Shown in pieces: positions 8,383-17,673 of a stretch of 64,000 nt of DNA; the stretch's first letter is position 1; every line of letters begins with the position of its first letter. The notes beneath the pieces are model-generated. The model ran no database searches, was not told the DNA's origin, and worked only from the letters and a program-made list of their open reading frames with translations. A program made the position numbers and the translations under genes. Source of the stretch: CAVXAE01 sp044225565 (GTDB lineage Bacteria; Pseudomonadota; Gammaproteobacteria; Steroidobacterales; Steroidobacteraceae); NCBI GenBank assembly GCA_044225565.1, contig JBGAIL010000001.1:1-64000 (forward strand), written 5' to 3'.

Positions 8383-9417
8383 ATGAAGAAGAAATTCACG
8401 TTCTGGCTCAAGGCCACGGGACTGGGCGTCCTCATCCTGGTTCTGGGCGTGCTGCTGGTGGGATGGCTCATGAAAGCGCTCGCGCCGGACGTGCCCCCGC
8501 CCGGGCAGCTCGTGGATGTGGGCGGATTCAGGTTGCACATCCATTGTTCGGGGCAGCTGCGCGGCGCGGCGCCGGTGCTCATCGAGGCCGGGCTGGGCGT
8601 TTCGGCGGCGTACTATCACTGGATCCAGGAAGGGCTCGAGCCTTCCACGAAAGTGTGCAGTTACGACCGGGCGGGGCTGGGTTTCAGCGAGGAAAGCCAT
8701 CGCTCGCGCGAGCCGGCCGAGATCGTCCGCCAGCTGCACGTGCTGCTGGAGAAGGCCGGGTTCGAGCGGCCGTTCGTGTTCGCGGGTCATTCCATCGCCG
8801 GTATCCTCATTCGCGAGTACGTCTCGCAATATCCGGACGAGGTGGCCGGAGTAGCATTCCTCGACGGCAGCAATCCGGACCAGACGCGGGCGCTTGGCCT
8901 GGAGAAGATCGACGTGAAGGCGCAGGCGGAACGCGGCCTCAAGGTGTATCGCATGCTCGTGAATTCCGGCCTGTCCCGGCTCTACGATCCGGCGCTGGCG
9001 CCGGTGAGGCCCTTCTTTCCGGAGACGGTCATCGACGAGCTGCAATACACCGCGCGCGACCGGCAGTTCGATGCCGTGCTGGCGGAGTTCGATGGCATGG
9101 GCCCCTACACCAACCGGCCCAGACCGGCCGATGACTTCGGCGATCGACCGACGGTTGCGATCCAGGCGGGGGAGAAGTGGGACCCGTCGGTGATTCCGCC
9201 CGGCGTGGATGTGGAGAAGGTCTCCGCCGGCTGGTCCAGCCTGCAGCGGCAGAACGCGGCGCTGTCCACCCGTGGGCGGTATGTGGTGGTGAAGGACTCG
9301 AATCACATGAGCCTGGTCTACGATCAGAAGTATGCCGCTCAGGCGGTCGGGCTCATCCGGGAAGTGCTGAAAGCCCAAACACCGGCCCAAGCCGCTCCCG
9401 TTATGCCGCAGCGGTAA
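8383..9417 (+). CDS. Alpha/beta hydrolase, membrane-anchored
   Basis: A 344-residue protein starting at ATG 8383, preceded by GGAG at 8371. An N-terminal hydrophobic helix (about 7–27) acts as anchor or signal. The core shows a CSYDRAGLGFS turn, the nucleophile elbow GHSIAG, a FLDGSNPD acid region and a late DSNHMSL histidine. It is paralogous to 1413–2582 (shared PPPGQLVDVGG start of the core). The gene begins 53 bases after the TonB receptor stop with no evident terminator between, so co-transcription from the receptor promoter is likely. It may process the compound the receptor imports; that is inference. Confidence 0.86.
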   Translation: MKKKFTFWLKATGLGVLILVLGVLLVGWLMKALAPDVPPPGQLVDVGGFRLHIHCSGQLRGAAPVLIEAGLGVSAAYYHWIQEGLEPSTKVCSYDRAGLGFSEESHRSREPAEIVRQLHVLLEKAGFERPFVFAGHSIAGILIREYVSQYPDEVAGVAFLDGSNPDQTRALGLEKIDVKAQAERGLKVYRMLVNSGLSRLYDPALAPVRPFFPETVIDELQYTARDRQFDAVLAEFDGMGPYTNRPRPADDFGDRPTVAIQAGEKWDPSVIPPGVDVEKVSAGWSSLQRQNAALSTRGRYVVVKDSNHMSLVYDQKYAAQAVGLIREVLKAQTPAQAAPVMPQR

Positions 9418-9464
9418 TTAAGTTCCATTGAAATAGACTGCGGCCTCGCACCCAAGGACCGGAA

Positions 9465-10163
9465 ATGTTTGGCCTCCTCGTCTTCGGCACGATTGCAGTC
9501 TTCATATTCGCCCTCGGACGTGCCGGCGGCGAGCGGTCGTTCTGGAGACCTGCCGTCTTCGTCATCGGCGGGCTGTTCCTGCTCGGCTCCTGGCCGCCAG
9601 GCTACCTCGACACACGACTTGCCTGCCGGGATGACGGCGGACTCCGTATTAAACGTCAGGTGCACGCTGATGGCTTTTTTCTGATGCAGCCCAGTGCCGA
9701 CTCATCCATGTCGAGCTGGGATTACGACCCTGTCGTTACCGGCCAAGTGCGCTACATGGACTTCAACAAAAGCATCTGGGACGCCGCTTACCGGCGGAAT
9801 GAAACCGTCTAGGTTCGAGCTACCCTCTCCATCCTGGGAGACCCTCACTGCATCCCCTACGACAACCGCGAGGGGAAACTCAAGGCGATCGCGTGTCTCG
9901 CCGTAACGCCTTTGTCTGCCAAGCCAGCTTCAGGCTACGCGCTTCGAAAATACGACGGAAGCCGACGCGGACTCCTTTTCAGCAATCTCCGCTATCAGGC
10001 GCTGGAATTCAGCGATCTCTCGTCCGGAGAAGTCATTGCCACCCACCGCCGCTATGCGTATTTCGCACCACTGAGTCATCTGGGCGAAATCACGGGTCCC
10101 ACCTACAGTTGCCCGAAGGGGTATGTAGTGAAGGGTGATTTTCTCGAGAGGGTATTGCGGTAG
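9465..10163 (+). pseudogene. Unrecognised membrane protein gene split by one amber codon
   Basis: From ATG 9465 a frame runs 115 codons to TAG 9810–9812, and the same frame then stays open to the stop ending at 10163, for a total of 232 codons apart from the amber. Both halves look like protein: the first has two hydrophobic helices (about 3–17 and 29–42) and Cys/Trp/Tyr-containing stretches; the second has ordinary composition such as YALRKYDGS and FSNLRYQALEFSD. Codon use is visibly less G+C-rich than in neighbours, which hints at acquired DNA. I do not recognise the family. It may be a recent pseudogene or a single-base sequencing error; internal starts for the second half have no clear ribosome-binding site. 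Confidence 0.65.
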
Positions 10164-10455
10164 ATCATGCGGTCAGGCTGGTCGTTGCCTTGTAAGCCGC
10201 ATCGAACCGGCTTTCCGGGCTGATGTCGGTCGCGCGGGAATCCGTGAGATTACGTGCGATGGCCTTTAGGTAGACGTGCCGGCCTATCAGTGGGAGCGGG
10301 TGCCGGGCAGCGCCGAGGCGAATTGCGTTCGCTAGCGCTGGTTTTCGACTGGCACCAAGGCGCTGCCACCCACTCCCTCAGTGGCCCACCGGGTGGCGCG
10401 GTGGTAGCCTTCCCGCGCCAGAGCCTGCCTGAAGGCGTCGCGGGGAGAAAGCGCC
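10164..10455. other. Intergenic region of about 290 bases
   Basis: I see no convincing gene. One short plus-strand frame near 10270–10400 looks peptide-like but contains an in-frame TAG at 10333–10335. An inverted repeat with GGCGCGG and CCGCGCC arms lies near 10396–10422, and a GGGGAGAAAG ribosome-binding site for the next gene is at about 10440–10449. Confidence 0.5.
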
Positions 10456-12150
10456 ATGAGCCGCATCATCGTGTTCGTGCTCGTCGTGGGCATCGCCGCC
10501 GCCGGCGGCTTCTACATCTATAAGCGAACGCACCGCGACGCGCCGGTGGCTTCGGCTCCGGCGCCCGATCTCGCTCCGCCCGGCGCCAGGCTGCTCGATG
10601 GCCTCGGCTCGTACCGGATGCGGGCGGTGAGCCAGGATCCTCGGGTGCAGCGCTGGTTCGACCAGGGATTGATGCTGACCTACGGCTTCAACCACGACGC
10701 GGCGGAGCGCTCGTTCCTCAAGGCGGCGGAGCTCGACCCGCGATGCGCCATGTGCTGGTGGGGCGCCGCGCTGGTGCTCGGGCCGCACGTGAACGCGGTG
10801 ATGGATCCCAACAACGATGCGAAGGCCTGGGATCGGGTGCAGAAGGCGCAGGCGCTGGCATCCGGCGCCAGCGCGGCCGATCAGGCTTACATCAAGGCGC
10901 TCGCCGCGCGCTATGCGCAGAGCCCGCCGCAGGATCGCAAGCCGTTGGATCAGGCCTATGCGCAGGCCATGGGCGAGCTGGTGAAGCAGTTCCCGGACGA
11001 CCTCGACGCGCTCACCTTGCACTCCGAAGCGCTGATGGACCTGCAGCCCTGGGACTACTGGGATGCGAAGCAGCAGCCCAAGGGCAACATCCTGCAGATC
11101 GTCTCGCAGCTGGAATCGGTCATCGCGCGCAATGCGGATCACGCAGGCGCCCTGCATCTCTATATCCACGCGGTGGAGGCTTCGAGCGATGCCAAGCGCG
11201 GCGCCGCCGCGGCGGACCGGTTGCGCGAGCTGGTGCCGGGTTCCGGTCACCTGGTGCACATGCCCTCGCACATCTATACGCGCGTCGGCCGTTACAACGA
11301 TGCCGTGCTCGCCAACGAGAAGGCCATCGCAGCGGACGATGCGTATCTGGCGATCTGCCGGCCCGCGCCCGGGCTCTATCCGCTGGGCTACGTGCCGCAC
11401 AACCATCATTTCCTCTGGTGGGCCTCCTCCATGCAGGGTGCGAGCGCAGTGGCGTTGGCCGCGGCCGAGGAAACCGCGAAGCGCACCTTCCAGCCCGAGC
11501 TGATGCGCGTGCCGGAAATGGTCGCCCTGCAGGATTTCTGGATCACGCCGCTCAAGGCGAAAGTGCAGTTCGCGCATTGGGACGAGGTGCTGGCGACGCC
11601 CGCGCCGCCTTCCGATCTGGAATATCCGCTCGCCATGTGGGATTTCGCGCAAGGCATGGCGAAGGTGGGCAAGGGCGACGGGCCTTCGGCGCAGCCGCAT
11701 CTCGAGCGCCTCGCCAGGGCCGCCGCGGATCCGAAGTTCGAGCAGATGCTCATCGGGCCGCAGCATCCGCTGTCGGCGACGCTGCGGATCTCCGAGAAGG
11801 TGCTGGCGGGGCGCATCGCCGCGGCGGCGAAGAACTATCCGGCGGCGATCCAGGCGCTGCAGCAAGGCGTCGCTCTGGAGGATGCCGTGGCGTATTTCGA
11901 GCCGCCGTTGTGGCACCAGCCGGTGCGCCAGCATCTCGGCGCCGTGCTGCTGAGCGCCGGCAAGCCGGCCGCGGCCGAGAAGGTCTATCGGGAAGATCTC
12001 GAGCGCAATCCCGAGAACGGCTATTCCCTGAAGGGGCTGCAGCTGTCGCTGGTCGCGCAGGGTCGCAAGGGAGAGGCGAAGCGGGTCGAGGAGCGTTTCG
12101 GCCGCGCCTGGGCGCACGCCGACATCCAGCTCGGCGCGTCAGCGCTTTGA
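10456..12150 (+). CDS. Tetratricopeptide-repeat protein with N-terminal membrane anchor
   Basis: A 564-residue protein. ATG 10456 has GGGGAGAAAG 7–16 bases upstream. A single hydrophobic helix (about 4–21) anchors or exports it, followed by a Pro/Ala linker and a long helical repeat region: FDQGLMLTYGFNHDAAERSFLKAAELDP is a clear TPR-like helix pair, followed by the conserved CAMCWWG, and further repeats lie through the C-terminal half. The family is widespread and lacks a defined function; TPRs usually mediate protein contacts in the periplasm. It converges with the Sco gene and overlaps it by 12 bases at the 3' ends. Confidence 0.8.
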   Translation: MSRIIVFVLVVGIAAAGGFYIYKRTHRDAPVASAPAPDLAPPGARLLDGLGSYRMRAVSQDPRVQRWFDQGLMLTYGFNHDAAERSFLKAAELDPRCAMCWWGAALVLGPHVNAVMDPNNDAKAWDRVQKAQALASGASAADQAYIKALAARYAQSPPQDRKPLDQAYAQAMGELVKQFPDDLDALTLHSEALMDLQPWDYWDAKQQPKGNILQIVSQLESVIARNADHAGALHLYIHAVEASSDAKRGAAAADRLRELVPGSGHLVHMPSHIYTRVGRYNDAVLANEKAIAADDAYLAICRPAPGLYPLGYVPHNHHFLWWASSMQGASAVALAAAEETAKRTFQPELMRVPEMVALQDFWITPLKAKVQFAHWDEVLATPAPPSDLEYPLAMWDFAQGMAKVGKGDGPSAQPHLERLARAAADPKFEQMLIGPQHPLSATLRISEKVLAGRIAAAAKNYPAAIQALQQGVALEDAVAYFEPPLWHQPVRQHLGAVLLSAGKPAAAEKVYREDLERNPENGYSLKGLQLSLVAQGRKGEAKRVEERFGRAWAHADIQLGASAL

Positions 12151-12756
12151 GGTGATCGCGGTGCCGAGATCGGCGACGAGCCGGTCGGCATCGTGCGGCG
12201 GCTGGAAGTAGGCCGCGACGCGCGCTTGCGGATCGATCAGCACCAGTGCCGCGGAATGGTCCACGGTGTACTGCCCGTCGACGCCAGGGTTCTTCACGTA
12301 GGCAAGGCCCAGGCTGTCGCACAGCTTGTCGAGCTCCGCTTTCTCACCCGTCACCCCGATCAGGTCGGAGCCGAAGTTCGCGAGATACGTTGCCAGTGCT
12401 TGCGGTGTGTCGCGCTCCGGATCGGCGCTGAGGAACACCGTCTGCACGGTCTTGCCTTGCGCCCGCAACCGGGCGTCGACGGCCGTGAGCAACGCCAGGG
12501 TCGTGGGGCAAACATCGGGGCAGTGCGTGAAGCCCATGAAGAGCAGGCTCCACCGCCCCTCGAAGGTCTTGCGAGTGACCGGATGGCGCTCCTGATCCAC
12601 CAGGGCGAACTCTCCGACCAGAGGTTCCGGTCGAAGAATCGCGCCGGTGCGCGGTCCGTCTTCGGAGCGATCCGAGAGATAGCCCGCCACCAGAAAGCCG
12701 GCGAGTGCCGCACCCAATGCGGATACGATCAGGGCGGCTCGAGAATTCAGATGCAT
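12139..12756 (-). CDS. SCO1/SenC-family copper chaperone
   Basis: A 205-residue protein from ATG at 12756. The N-terminal helix (about 8–27) anchors it to the inner membrane with a periplasmic thioredoxin-like domain. The copper-binding CPDVC is at Cys79/Cys83, and the third ligand His is in TVDHSAAL. LLFMGFTHCPDVCPTTL and FLSADPERDTP are family signatures. Sco proteins deliver copper to the CuA site of cytochrome oxidase or reduce its cysteines. No oxidase genes are in the window. The 3' end overlaps the convergent TPR gene by 12 bases. It lies 38 bases downstream of the dehydrogenase gene on the same strand. Confidence 0.92.
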   Translation of the reverse strand: MHLNSRAALIVSALGAALAGFLVAGYLSDRSEDGPRTGAILRPEPLVGEFALVDQERHPVTRKTFEGRWSLLFMGFTHCPDVCPTTLALLTAVDARLRAQGKTVQTVFLSADPERDTPQALATYLANFGSDLIGVTGEKAELDKLCDSLGLAYVKNPGVDGQYTVDHSAALVLIDPQARVAAYFQPPHDADRLVADLGTAITSKR

Positions 12757-12794
12757 GAGGGCAAGTGCTGGCTCGCCAGCCCAGGTCGGACGGC

Positions 12795-13928
12795 TCAGTA
12801 TCCCCGCTTCACGTCCACCACCGAAAGCATGCGCTCGCCCGCCACATATCGTCGCAGGTTCTCCCGCGCCACCTGCCAGCGCAGCGTGCGGCCGCGGTCC
12901 GTATCGGCCGAAACGTGAGGGGTGATGACGACGTTCGGCATGCGCCAGAGCGGATGATCGGACGGCAACGGCTCGGGGTCGGTGACGTCCAGCGCTGCGC
13001 CGCGGAGCCGCTTCTCCTGCAGCGCCTTCACGAGCTCGCCGGTATCGACCGTGCCGCCCCGACCGACGTTGATGAAGACGGCCGTTGGTTTCATCGCGGA
13101 GAAAATCTTCGCGTCGAACACGCGGGTGGTCTGTGCGGTGAGCGGCAGGCTGTTGACGATGACGTCCGCTTCGCGTGCCAGAGCCAAGAGCTCCCCGGGT
13201 GGGCCCAGGTGGCTCACGAACTCCGGCGCGGGGCGGTTGCTGGCGCTGGTAGCGACGATGCGCATGCCGAACGCGTGCGCACGGCGCGCCACTTCGGTGC
13301 CGATGCCGCCCAGCCCCGCGATGAACATCGTCTTGTCCTGCAATACGAACGCCGGCGAATCTTCGTCGCTCGGCTGATCCCACCGGCTCTGCTCCTGCTG
13401 GCGCAGGTACATGGGCAAACCGCGCGAGATCGACAGCAGCATCGCCATGACGTGCTCGGCCATGGCGGGCCCGGCAACACGCTGCATGTTGGTGACGAGG
13501 ATGCCTCGCTCCGCGATGGCGGTATTCGCGAGGCAGCGCTCGACGCCGGCATTCATGAGCTGCATCCAGCGGATCTTCTGGCCGCGTTCGAGGAGCTTGG
13601 CTGAACAAAACGCGAACACGGCATCCGCCCGCGGAGCAGCGGCTTCGGCCTCCGCATCATCGCGTGCCACGATGAACTCCACGCCGGGTGCCGCTTCGCG
13701 CAGCCAGGTGAGGTCGTAGCCGTCCTTCGGGACGATGATGGTGCGCGGCTTGCGCCACCCGGGCTGATCCCGCAGGGCGGTGGGAGCTTCCCGTAGGCCG
13801 AGCTCCTGGATGAAGGCCGTCGCGTCGGTGCCGCTTTGCGTGGTGGCATGTCCTGCGGTCAGGTGGGAGGTCCCCGCGAGCATGGCGCCAAGGGCGAGGG
13901 GGGAGAGGGAAGCGAGCGGGTTTTTCAT
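12795..13928 (-). CDS. D-2-hydroxyacid dehydrogenase with signal-peptide-like N-terminus
   Basis: A 377-residue protein from ATG at 13928. The C-terminal two thirds are a NAD-binding 2-hydroxyacid dehydrogenase: GLGGIGTEVARRAHAFGM is the dinucleotide-binding loop, VNSLPLT and FINVGRGG are family motifs, the catalytic Arg is in NVGRGGTVD, the Glu in DPEPLPSDHPLW, and the His in ITPHVS. Before the catalytic domain is a hydrophobic stretch with Ala-rich cleavage context (residues 1–30). Export would be odd for an NAD-dependent enzyme. The substrate may be a 2-keto/2-hydroxy acid. It is co-directional with the efflux operon upstream and the Sco gene downstream. Confidence 0.85.
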   Translation of the reverse strand: MKNPLASLSPLALGAMLAGTSHLTAGHATTQSGTDATAFIQELGLREAPTALRDQPGWRKPRTIIVPKDGYDLTWLREAAPGVEFIVARDDAEAEAAAPRADAVFAFCSAKLLERGQKIRWMQLMNAGVERCLANTAIAERGILVTNMQRVAGPAMAEHVMAMLLSISRGLPMYLRQQEQSRWDQPSDEDSPAFVLQDKTMFIAGLGGIGTEVARRAHAFGMRIVATSASNRPAPEFVSHLGPPGELLALAREADVIVNSLPLTAQTTRVFDAKIFSAMKPTAVFINVGRGGTVDTGELVKALQEKRLRGAALDVTDPEPLPSDHPLWRMPNVVITPHVSADTDRGRTLRWQVARENLRRYVAGERMLSVVDVKRGY

Positions 13929-14001
13929 TGCCGGGAAATCTACAGGAAAACCCGGCGCGCCAGGAATGCGGCATGGACGTGGGGAATCCGTCGCCGCGCG
14001 T

Positions 14002-14544
14002 CTACATCTCGTTGGCGGCGACCACTGGCTCGATTGCAACGACCGCCGACTCCGCCGGCAGGGTGGCCTGCGAAGCCTCCCTTTGCCCCAGACGGTTTCG
14101 CGCCCGTTCCAGGAGAAAGCGGGCTACTGCTTCGCGCGCCTGCATCTCGCTGGTGCCGGCCGGGAATTCGAACACTTCAGCCGCATCGAACGGATTCGCG
14201 AAGCGGACGGCAAGAGCCGGCTCGGAGACGGGGGTGACGCTGGTGGGCGTGCCGGGCGCCGATGCGGAGAGTCCAGTATCGGTATGGCTCGGCATATGCT
14301 TCTCGACCACGTACGCGACCCCACTCACGAGCACGATCCAGGCCGTGGCGGCGATGATCACGACTCTGGAGCCACGCGGGCTGAGCGACGACCGATTCCG
14401 GCGCGCCGCCGGGGCGCGCGCTACATCAGAAGGAGTCACCCGGTTCGGCATTTCGGCACCGTGGAAAAACCGTGCGCAGTGCTGACAGCAATATTCGATC
14501 CTGCGAACCTGATGACCGTCATCCTTTTGGCGCAGGCTCTCCAT
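14002..14544 (-). CDS. Unrecognised single-pass membrane protein coupled to the RND pump gene
   Basis: A 180-residue protein. ATG at 14544 has GGAAGAAG about 5–12 bases upstream and overlaps the last 26 bases of the RND gene, so the two are probably translationally coupled. The N-terminus holds a Cys/His cluster (EYCCQHCARFF), then a basic stretch and one transmembrane helix (about 65–85, VVIIAATAWIVLVSGVAYVV). A Ser/Thr/Pro-rich linker leads to a charged helical tail (EMQAREAVARFLLERARNRL). I do not recognise the family. The Cys/His cluster could bind metal or act in redox sensing, but that is a guess. Confidence 0.6.
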   Translation of the reverse strand: MESLRQKDDGHQVRRIEYCCQHCARFFHGAEMPNRVTPSDVARAPAARRNRSSLSPRGSRVVIIAATAWIVLVSGVAYVVEKHMPSHTDTGLSASAPGTPTSVTPVSEPALAVRFANPFDAAEVFEFPAGTSEMQAREAVARFLLERARNRLGQREASQATLPAESAVVAIEPVVAANEM

Positions 14545-17500
14545 GCGCCACTTCTTCCGAACTCTCTCCCTTGCCCAGCAGCCCATCCACCACCCGACTC
14601 ATGTGCTGCGGCGAGCGGGTGCGCCTCGCGACGATGGAGTACACCGCGGGAACCGCGAACAACGTGAGGAGCACCGAGACCAGCGTGCCGTAGAACACCA
14701 CGACGCCGATCGGCAAGCGCTGCTCGGCACCCGCGCCCGTCGCCACCAGGAACGGCAGCGCGCCAAATGCGGTGCACAGGCTGGTCATCAGCACAGGGCG
14801 CAGGCGTGCCGCCGAGGCCTGCACGATGGCCTTGCCGAACTCGACGCCGCGATCACGAAGCTGGTTCGCGAATTCCACGATGAGCACGCCGTTCTTCGCG
14901 GCGATGCCGATCAGCATGACCACCGCGATCTGCGTGAACAGGTTGATGGTCATGCCATAGAGCTTCAGCCCGAAGACCGCGCCGAGCAGCGCGAGAGGCA
15001 CCGTGACCATGATGATGGCCGGATGCACGAAGCTCTCGAACTGCGCGGCCAGCACGAGGAACACGATGCCGAGCGCGAACAGGAACGTGAGGTACATCTG
15101 GCTGCCCGCCCGCAGGTACTCGCCGGACTCGCCGTCGAACATCAGCCGCGCGCTCGGCGGGAATTCCTTCGGCACGATCTCCTGGAACCACGCCACCGCC
15201 TCGCTCATCGTGTAACCGGGCGCGAGGTCGGCGCCTATCTCGATGGCCCGCATCCGGTTGAAGCGCGCGAGCTCCATCGCGCCGGAGATCTCCTCGAGCT
15301 TCACGAGGTTGGCGAGCGGCAGCAGCTCGCCGCTGCGATCGGAGCGCACCTGCAGGTTGGTGAGGTCCGAGATGGTCTGCCGCTCGTCGCGCCGCCCCTG
15401 CAGGATCACGTTGTACTCGCGGCCGCGGTCGATGTAGGTCGTCACGATGCGCGCGCCCAGCATCGTCTCCAGCGTGCGCCCGACGTTCTCCAGCGAGACG
15501 CCCAGATCGGCAGCCCGGTTGCGATCGATCGCGACGCGCAGCTGCGGTTTGCGCTCTTTGTAATCCGTGTCGACGTTGACGAGTCCGGGGTTCTGCTCGG
15601 CGAGCCGCAGCAGCTTGGTGGACCATTGGGAGAGGGTCTCGTAATCCGGCCCGCCGAGCACCGCCTGCACGGGCTGCCCGAAGCCGCGGCGCCCGAGGCT
15701 GCCCGGTTGCTGGGAGGACGCACGCACCCCGGGCAGTTTTCGCGCTTCCACGAGCACGTCGCGCCCGATCTCCTGCGCGGAGCGCTTTCGCTCCCCCCAC
15801 GGCTTCAACACCATGGTGGCGCGGGCGGTGTTGACGTCGCCGCTGGCACCGCCGAACGTGCCCGGGACGCGGATCATGACGCGCTCGATCTCGCCGCTGC
15901 GCTCCTTCTCGCGCAGGACGATCTGCTCGAGTCGGCGGGCATAGTCCTCCATGTATTCCAGGCTGGCCCCTTCGGGCCCTTCGAGCGTGATGTTCGCGAT
16001 GCCGACGTCGGCAGTGGGCACGAACTCGCTGGGCAGCGAATGGAAGGTGAGCGCGCCGCCCGCCGCCAGCGCCAGCACGGAAGCGACGATGAGCCAGGGC
16101 CTGCGGATGAGGGAGGCGAGCCGGCGCTCGTAGCGGCTCGCGACCCGTTTGAAGAAATTGTCGACGGCAGTCGCGAACCGGCCGCGCCCGCTTTCCACCG
16201 GCAGTTTCGAGCTGAGCATCGGCGTCAGCGTGAGTGCGACCAGCGCCGAGAACAGCACGGCGGCGGCCAGCGTGAAGCCGAACTCGCGGAACAGCCGGCC
16301 GATGTCTCCCGGCAGGAACGAGATCGGCACGAACACTGCGGCGAGCGTCAGCGTGGTGGCGATGACGGCGAAGCCGATCTCGTCGCTGCCTTTCACGGCG
16401 GCGACGACGGGGCTCGAGCCTTCTTCCGCGTGCCGATGCACGTTCTCGAGCACCACGATGGCGTCGTCGACGACCAGGCCGATGGCCAGCACCAGACCGA
16501 GCAGGGTCAGCACGTTGATGGAGTACCCGAGCGCATACATTGCGATGAACGATGCGATGACCGACACGGGGATCGTCACGGCCGGAATGAGCGTCGCCCG
16601 CACGTTGCCCAGGAACGCGTAGATGACCAGCAGCACCGACACGAATGCGAAGGCGAGCGCGATGAGCACTTCGTGCAGCGCCGCTTCGATGGAAAGGCCG
16701 CGGTCCACGTTGATTCCGAGCCGCATGCCCTGCGGGAGGCTTTGCTGGATCAGCTTCACCTCCGTGCGAACGCCTCGGACCACGTCCAGCGTGTTCGCCT
16801 TCGATTGCGCTTCGATGCCCAGCGAGACGCCCGGGCGGCCATCCGTCCGCGCCACGGTTCGGTCGTTCTCGGCGGCCAGGCGCACGTCCGCCACTTCGCC
16901 GAGCCGCGTGAGATGGCCATCTTCGCCGCGGGCGATCACCAGGCCGCGGAAATCCTCCTCGCTGTCGAGCCCGATTTCCGTGCGAAGGGAGAATTCCCGG
17001 CTGCGCGATTCCAGTCGGCCGGCGGGCAGCTGGATGTTCTCGCGCCGCAGCGCGCTCTCGATGTCCGCGACGGTGAGCTGGCGCGCCGCGAGCGCTTGCC
17101 GATCCAGCCAGATGCGCATCGCGTAGCGGCGCCCACCGCTGATCTGCACGCGCGCGACACCTGGAACGGTGGATACGCGCTCCACCAGGTAGCGCTCGGC
17201 GTAGTCGGTGAGCTCGAGCGTGGAGATGCGGTCCGAGCTGATGTTCAGCCACATCACCGGGTCGGTGTTGGTGTCGGCCTTCACGACTTCCGGCGGATCG
17301 GCTTCTTCGGGCAGGTCGTTGACGACGCGCGAGATGCGGTCGCGAACGTCGTTCGCCGCGCCGTCGATGTCGCGGCTGATGTCGAACTCGATGCGGATGC
17401 TGGACCGCTCCTCCTCGCTGTCCGATTCGATCTTGAGGATGCCTTCGATGCCGGCGATGCGGTCCTCGATGACCTGCGTGACCTTGTTCTCGATGATCGC

Positions 17501-17668
17501 GGCGGAGGCGCCGCGATAGCTGGTGGTCACCGAGATGACGGGCCGGTTGATGTCCGGATATTCGCGGATCGGCAGCCGCCCGAGCGAGACGAGCCCGATG
17601 ACGACCAGCAGCAGGCTGACCACGGTGGCGAAGACCGGGCGCCGGATCGAGATCTCGGACAGGCGCAT
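14519..17668 (-). CDS. RND-family multidrug efflux pump, inner-membrane subunit
   Basis: A 1049-residue protein, the usual length for the HAE1/AcrB class. The N-terminal helix (ISIRRPVFATVVSLLLVVIG) is followed by the porter motif SVTTSYRGASA. The proton-relay pair is in GLVVDDAIVVLENVHRH, and the second helix bundle ends with LRPVLMTSLCTAFGALPF. The start codon lies 5 bases after the stop of the adaptor gene, so adaptor and pump form an operon. No outer-membrane TolC-like partner is next to it, so it presumably uses one encoded elsewhere. It exports hydrophobic drugs, bile-acid-like compounds or solvents using the proton gradient; substrate not predictable. Confidence 0.95.
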   Translation of the reverse strand: MRLSEISIRRPVFATVVSLLLVVIGLVSLGRLPIREYPDINRPVISVTTSYRGASAAIIENKVTQVIEDRIAGIEGILKIESDSEEERSSIRIEFDISRDIDGAANDVRDRISRVVNDLPEEADPPEVVKADTNTDPVMWLNISSDRISTLELTDYAERYLVERVSTVPGVARVQISGGRRYAMRIWLDRQALAARQLTVADIESALRRENIQLPAGRLESRSREFSLRTEIGLDSEEDFRGLVIARGEDGHLTRLGEVADVRLAAENDRTVARTDGRPGVSLGIEAQSKANTLDVVRGVRTEVKLIQQSLPQGMRLGINVDRGLSIEAALHEVLIALAFAFVSVLLVIYAFLGNVRATLIPAVTIPVSVIASFIAMYALGYSINVLTLLGLVLAIGLVVDDAIVVLENVHRHAEEGSSPVVAAVKGSDEIGFAVIATTLTLAAVFVPISFLPGDIGRLFREFGFTLAAAVLFSALVALTLTPMLSSKLPVESGRGRFATAVDNFFKRVASRYERRLASLIRRPWLIVASVLALAAGGALTFHSLPSEFVPTADVGIANITLEGPEGASLEYMEDYARRLEQIVLREKERSGEIERVMIRVPGTFGGASGDVNTARATMVLKPWGERKRSAQEIGRDVLVEARKLPGVRASSQQPGSLGRRGFGQPVQAVLGGPDYETLSQWSTKLLRLAEQNPGLVNVDTDYKERKPQLRVAIDRNRAADLGVSLENVGRTLETMLGARIVTTYIDRGREYNVILQGRRDERQTISDLTNLQVRSDRSGELLPLANLVKLEEISGAMELARFNRMRAIEIGADLAPGYTMSEAVAWFQEIVPKEFPPSARLMFDGESGEYLRAGSQMYLTFLFALGIVFLVLAAQFESFVHPAIIMVTVPLALLGAVFGLKLYGMTINLFTQIAVVMLIGIAAKNGVLIVEFANQLRDRGVEFGKAIVQASAARLRPVLMTSLCTAFGALPFLVATGAGAEQRLPIGVVVFYGTLVSVLLTLFAVPAVYSIVARRTRSPQHMSRVVDGLLGKGESSEEVAHGEPAPKG

Positions 17669-17673
17669 GGGGC

